From NCBI GenBank assembly GCA_946410525.1, contig CAMKAQ010000078.1, positions 1-5,464 on the forward strand: a stretch of DNA of 5,464 nucleotides, read 5' to 3'. This document shows positions 4,250-5,464 of this stretch, in pieces (position 1 is the first letter of the stretch; each line of letters starts with the position of its first letter). The stretch is from an uncultured Caryophanales bacterium (lineage in GTDB: Bacteria > Bacillota_I > Bacilli_A > RFN20 > CAG-826). Made by a program: the position numbers and the translations under genes. The notes beneath the pieces were generated by a model, which saw only the letters and a program-made list of their open reading frames with translations, ran no database searches and was not told where the DNA came from.

Positions 4250-5133
4250 TGAAAGTCATCGATTGCACTTTTGATAATATCCCTGAAACCTTTGACGGCG
4301 TCCTTCTTTTAGGCACCTTCGACGGAATCCATAAAGGCCATCTCTCGCTTGTTAGAGAAGCTCTTAACCACACTGACAGCGTCGGTGCGCTCCTATTCAA
4401 AAACAACCCAGCCGATATCTTCGAGAAAGATAAGGAACACTATGTCCTCACTCCTCTTGAAGACAAGATCAGAAGGTTCGCTAATGATGGGGTTGAGACC
4501 CTCTACGTCATCGACAACGACGAATCTTTCTATAAACACACCAAAGAGGAATTCATCGACTTCCTTCACCGCTTAGGCGTAAGGAGATTATGCGTTGGTG
4601 AGGATTTCACTTTTGGCTATCAAAAGAGTGGCACCGCAAGCGACCTCTCCAAAGAATTCCTGACCTTCATCGTCCCTTTACTCAACATCGACGATAAGAA
4701 AGTCTCAACGAGGCTCATCCATGAACTTCTAAAAGAAGGGGATATCGAATCCGCTAACAAATACCTTGGATATCAGTATGAGATCAAAGGGAAAATCGGA
4801 TATGGATATGGCAATGGCCATAAGATCGGTTTCCCAACCGCCAACCTTGAGATGTCTCTTCCATACCTTCTCCCAAAAGCAGGGGTCTACGTCGGCCTTT
4901 TCTACCTTAGAGGAGTGCCGCACAAAGCCATCATCAACGTTGGCAAGAACCCAACCGTAGGTCTTTTAAAGCACCCAGTCGTTGAAAGCTATATCAAAGA
5001 CGTCGACGAGGATCTTTATGGGGAATACGTCTATATCGCCTTCCTTAGGCGCATCAGAGACGAGATCAAGTTTGGTTCCCTTGAAGAACTCAAAGCACAA
5101 CTCGAAAACGATAAGAAAGAGCTTCTTAAGTAA
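4249..5133 (+). CDS. ribF: Bifunctional riboflavin kinase / FAD synthetase
   Basis: RibF phosphorylates riboflavin to FMN and adenylylates FMN to FAD in the cytoplasm. The 294-residue length is normal for the bifunctional enzyme, though near the short end. The N-terminal nucleotidyltransferase domain carries GTFDGIHKGH at 22-31, the ATP-binding signature. The C-terminal flavokinase domain begins near 177 and has IGFPTANL at 193-200, INVGKNPTVG at 229-238, and Glu246 in VESYI, the expected catalytic base. DLYGEYV and a final RDEIKFGSLEELKAQL complete the family pattern. The GTG start is set by AAAGGGGG (4233-4240), 8 bases upstream, and overlaps the truB stop by one base, so translation is probably coupled. 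No riboswitch for FMN is visible upstream, as expected for a gene inside a truB operon. Confidence 0.96.
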   Translation: MKVIDCTFDNIPETFDGVLLLGTFDGIHKGHLSLVREALNHTDSVGALLFKNNPADIFEKDKEHYVLTPLEDKIRRFANDGVETLYVIDNDESFYKHTKEEFIDFLHRLGVRRLCVGEDFTFGYQKSGTASDLSKEFLTFIVPLLNIDDKKVSTRLIHELLKEGDIESANKYLGYQYEIKGKIGYGYGNGHKIGFPTANLEMSLPYLLPKAGVYVGLFYLRGVPHKAIINVGKNPTVGLLKHPVVESYIKDVDEDLYGEYVYIAFLRRIRDEIKFGSLEELKAQLENDKKELLK

Positions 5134-5145
5134 AGGAGAAAGCCT

Positions 5146-5464
5146 ATGTACGTATTCATCACCCCAATGCCCTTAGAGAAGGAATCGCTTCTCCTAAATA
5201 CCAAGATCATCGAAGAAAAGGCCTATGGCATCACCGAGATCACTTTAGCCGAATACGAAGGCAAGAAGTTCGTCCTCGCCAAATCGGGAATTGGCAAGGT
5301 GAACGCCGCGATGGTCGCTCAAAAAGCCATCGACTTATATGAGAAAGAGATCGAAGGCATCATCGTCGTCGGTGTCGCCGGTTCTCTTGATAAAGAGAAA
5401 GCCCCTCTCTTCCAGGCCGTCATTGCCAAAAACGTCGCTTCGCATGATTGCGATACTACCGCCA
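5146..5464 (+). CDS. mtnN: 5'-methylthioadenosine/S-adenosylhomocysteine nucleosidase, 3' end beyond window
   Basis: The first 106 codons of a Pfs/MTAN-type nucleosidase are present; the gene runs off the window. The family splits methylthioadenosine and S-adenosylhomocysteine into adenine and the ribosyl thioether, recycling methionine and feeding the AI-2 pathway. The start MYVFITPMPLEKESLL aligns with the MKIGIIGAMEEEV-type opening of E. coli MtnN, with Glu11 at the place of catalytic Glu12. KSGIGKVNAAMVAQKAI, IVVGVAGSLD and HDCDTTA (matching HDADVTA) are further family segments. A strong AAAGGAGAA (5132-5140) lies 5 bases before ATG 5146, and the gap from ribF is 12 bases, so it is the third gene of the truB operon. 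The catalytic Asp region lies beyond the window. A related purine-nucleoside hydrolase remains possible. Confidence 0.88.
   Translation, partial: MYVFITPMPLEKESLLLNTKIIEEKAYGITEITLAEYEGKKFVLAKSGIGKVNAAMVAQKAIDLYEKEIEGIIVVGVAGSLDKEKAPLFQAVIAKNVASHDCDTTA

Noticed and set aside
3583..4406. Several - strand frames across truB and the start of ribF
   Set aside because: They are antisense shadows of well-conserved housekeeping genes, with no independent signals.

Overview
The window reads as chromosomal DNA of a low-to-mid-GC Gram-positive bacterium, most likely a Bacilli/Erysipelotrichia/RF39-type gut Firmicute. This rests on strong GGAGG-type ribosome binding sites, a lipobox lipoprotein, a truB-ribF gene pair and U-tailed hairpin terminators. 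The genes read with UGA as stop and UGG as Trp, so there is no sign of a mycoplasma-type code. The placement is inference from gene style, not a database match. All recognised genes are on the + strand.

Positions 1-106 hold the 3' part of a tRNA-Phe (anticodon GAA, encoded CCA) and its terminator. Positions 107-796 hold a higB-higA toxin-antitoxin operon of the type common in Proteobacteria, with a consensus promoter and a palindromic operator. It ends in a terminator identical over 31 bases to the one after the tRNA. The toxin-antitoxin unit is therefore bracketed by direct repeats, which suggests a small acquired cassette behind a tRNA gene. Positions 797-1503 hold a second, unrelated toxin-antitoxin pair, yefM-yoeB (Phd/Txe type), with an array of GTAC-core operator sites and its own terminator.

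Positions 1504-3378 are a monocistronic unit: a promoter, a structured leader, and a 563-residue secreted lipoprotein with a linker, a probable Fn3-like domain, a tyrosine-phosphatase-type domain (CX5R loop) and an unassigned C-terminal beta-rich domain. A terminator closes it.

From about 3397 to the window end is a housekeeping operon: truB (tRNA pseudouridine-55 synthase), ribF (riboflavin kinase/FAD synthetase) and the start of an mtnN/pfs-type nucleosidase. truB and ribF overlap by one base, and ribF and mtnN are 12 bases apart. Both higB and truB have a -10 box only 6-7 bases before the most plausible ATG and no Shine-Dalgarno sequence, so both may be translated from leaderless mRNA.

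The most interesting points are the repeat-bracketed higBA unit, the Glu at a usually basic HigB active-site position, the phased YefM-like operator array, and the multidomain phosphatase lipoprotein.
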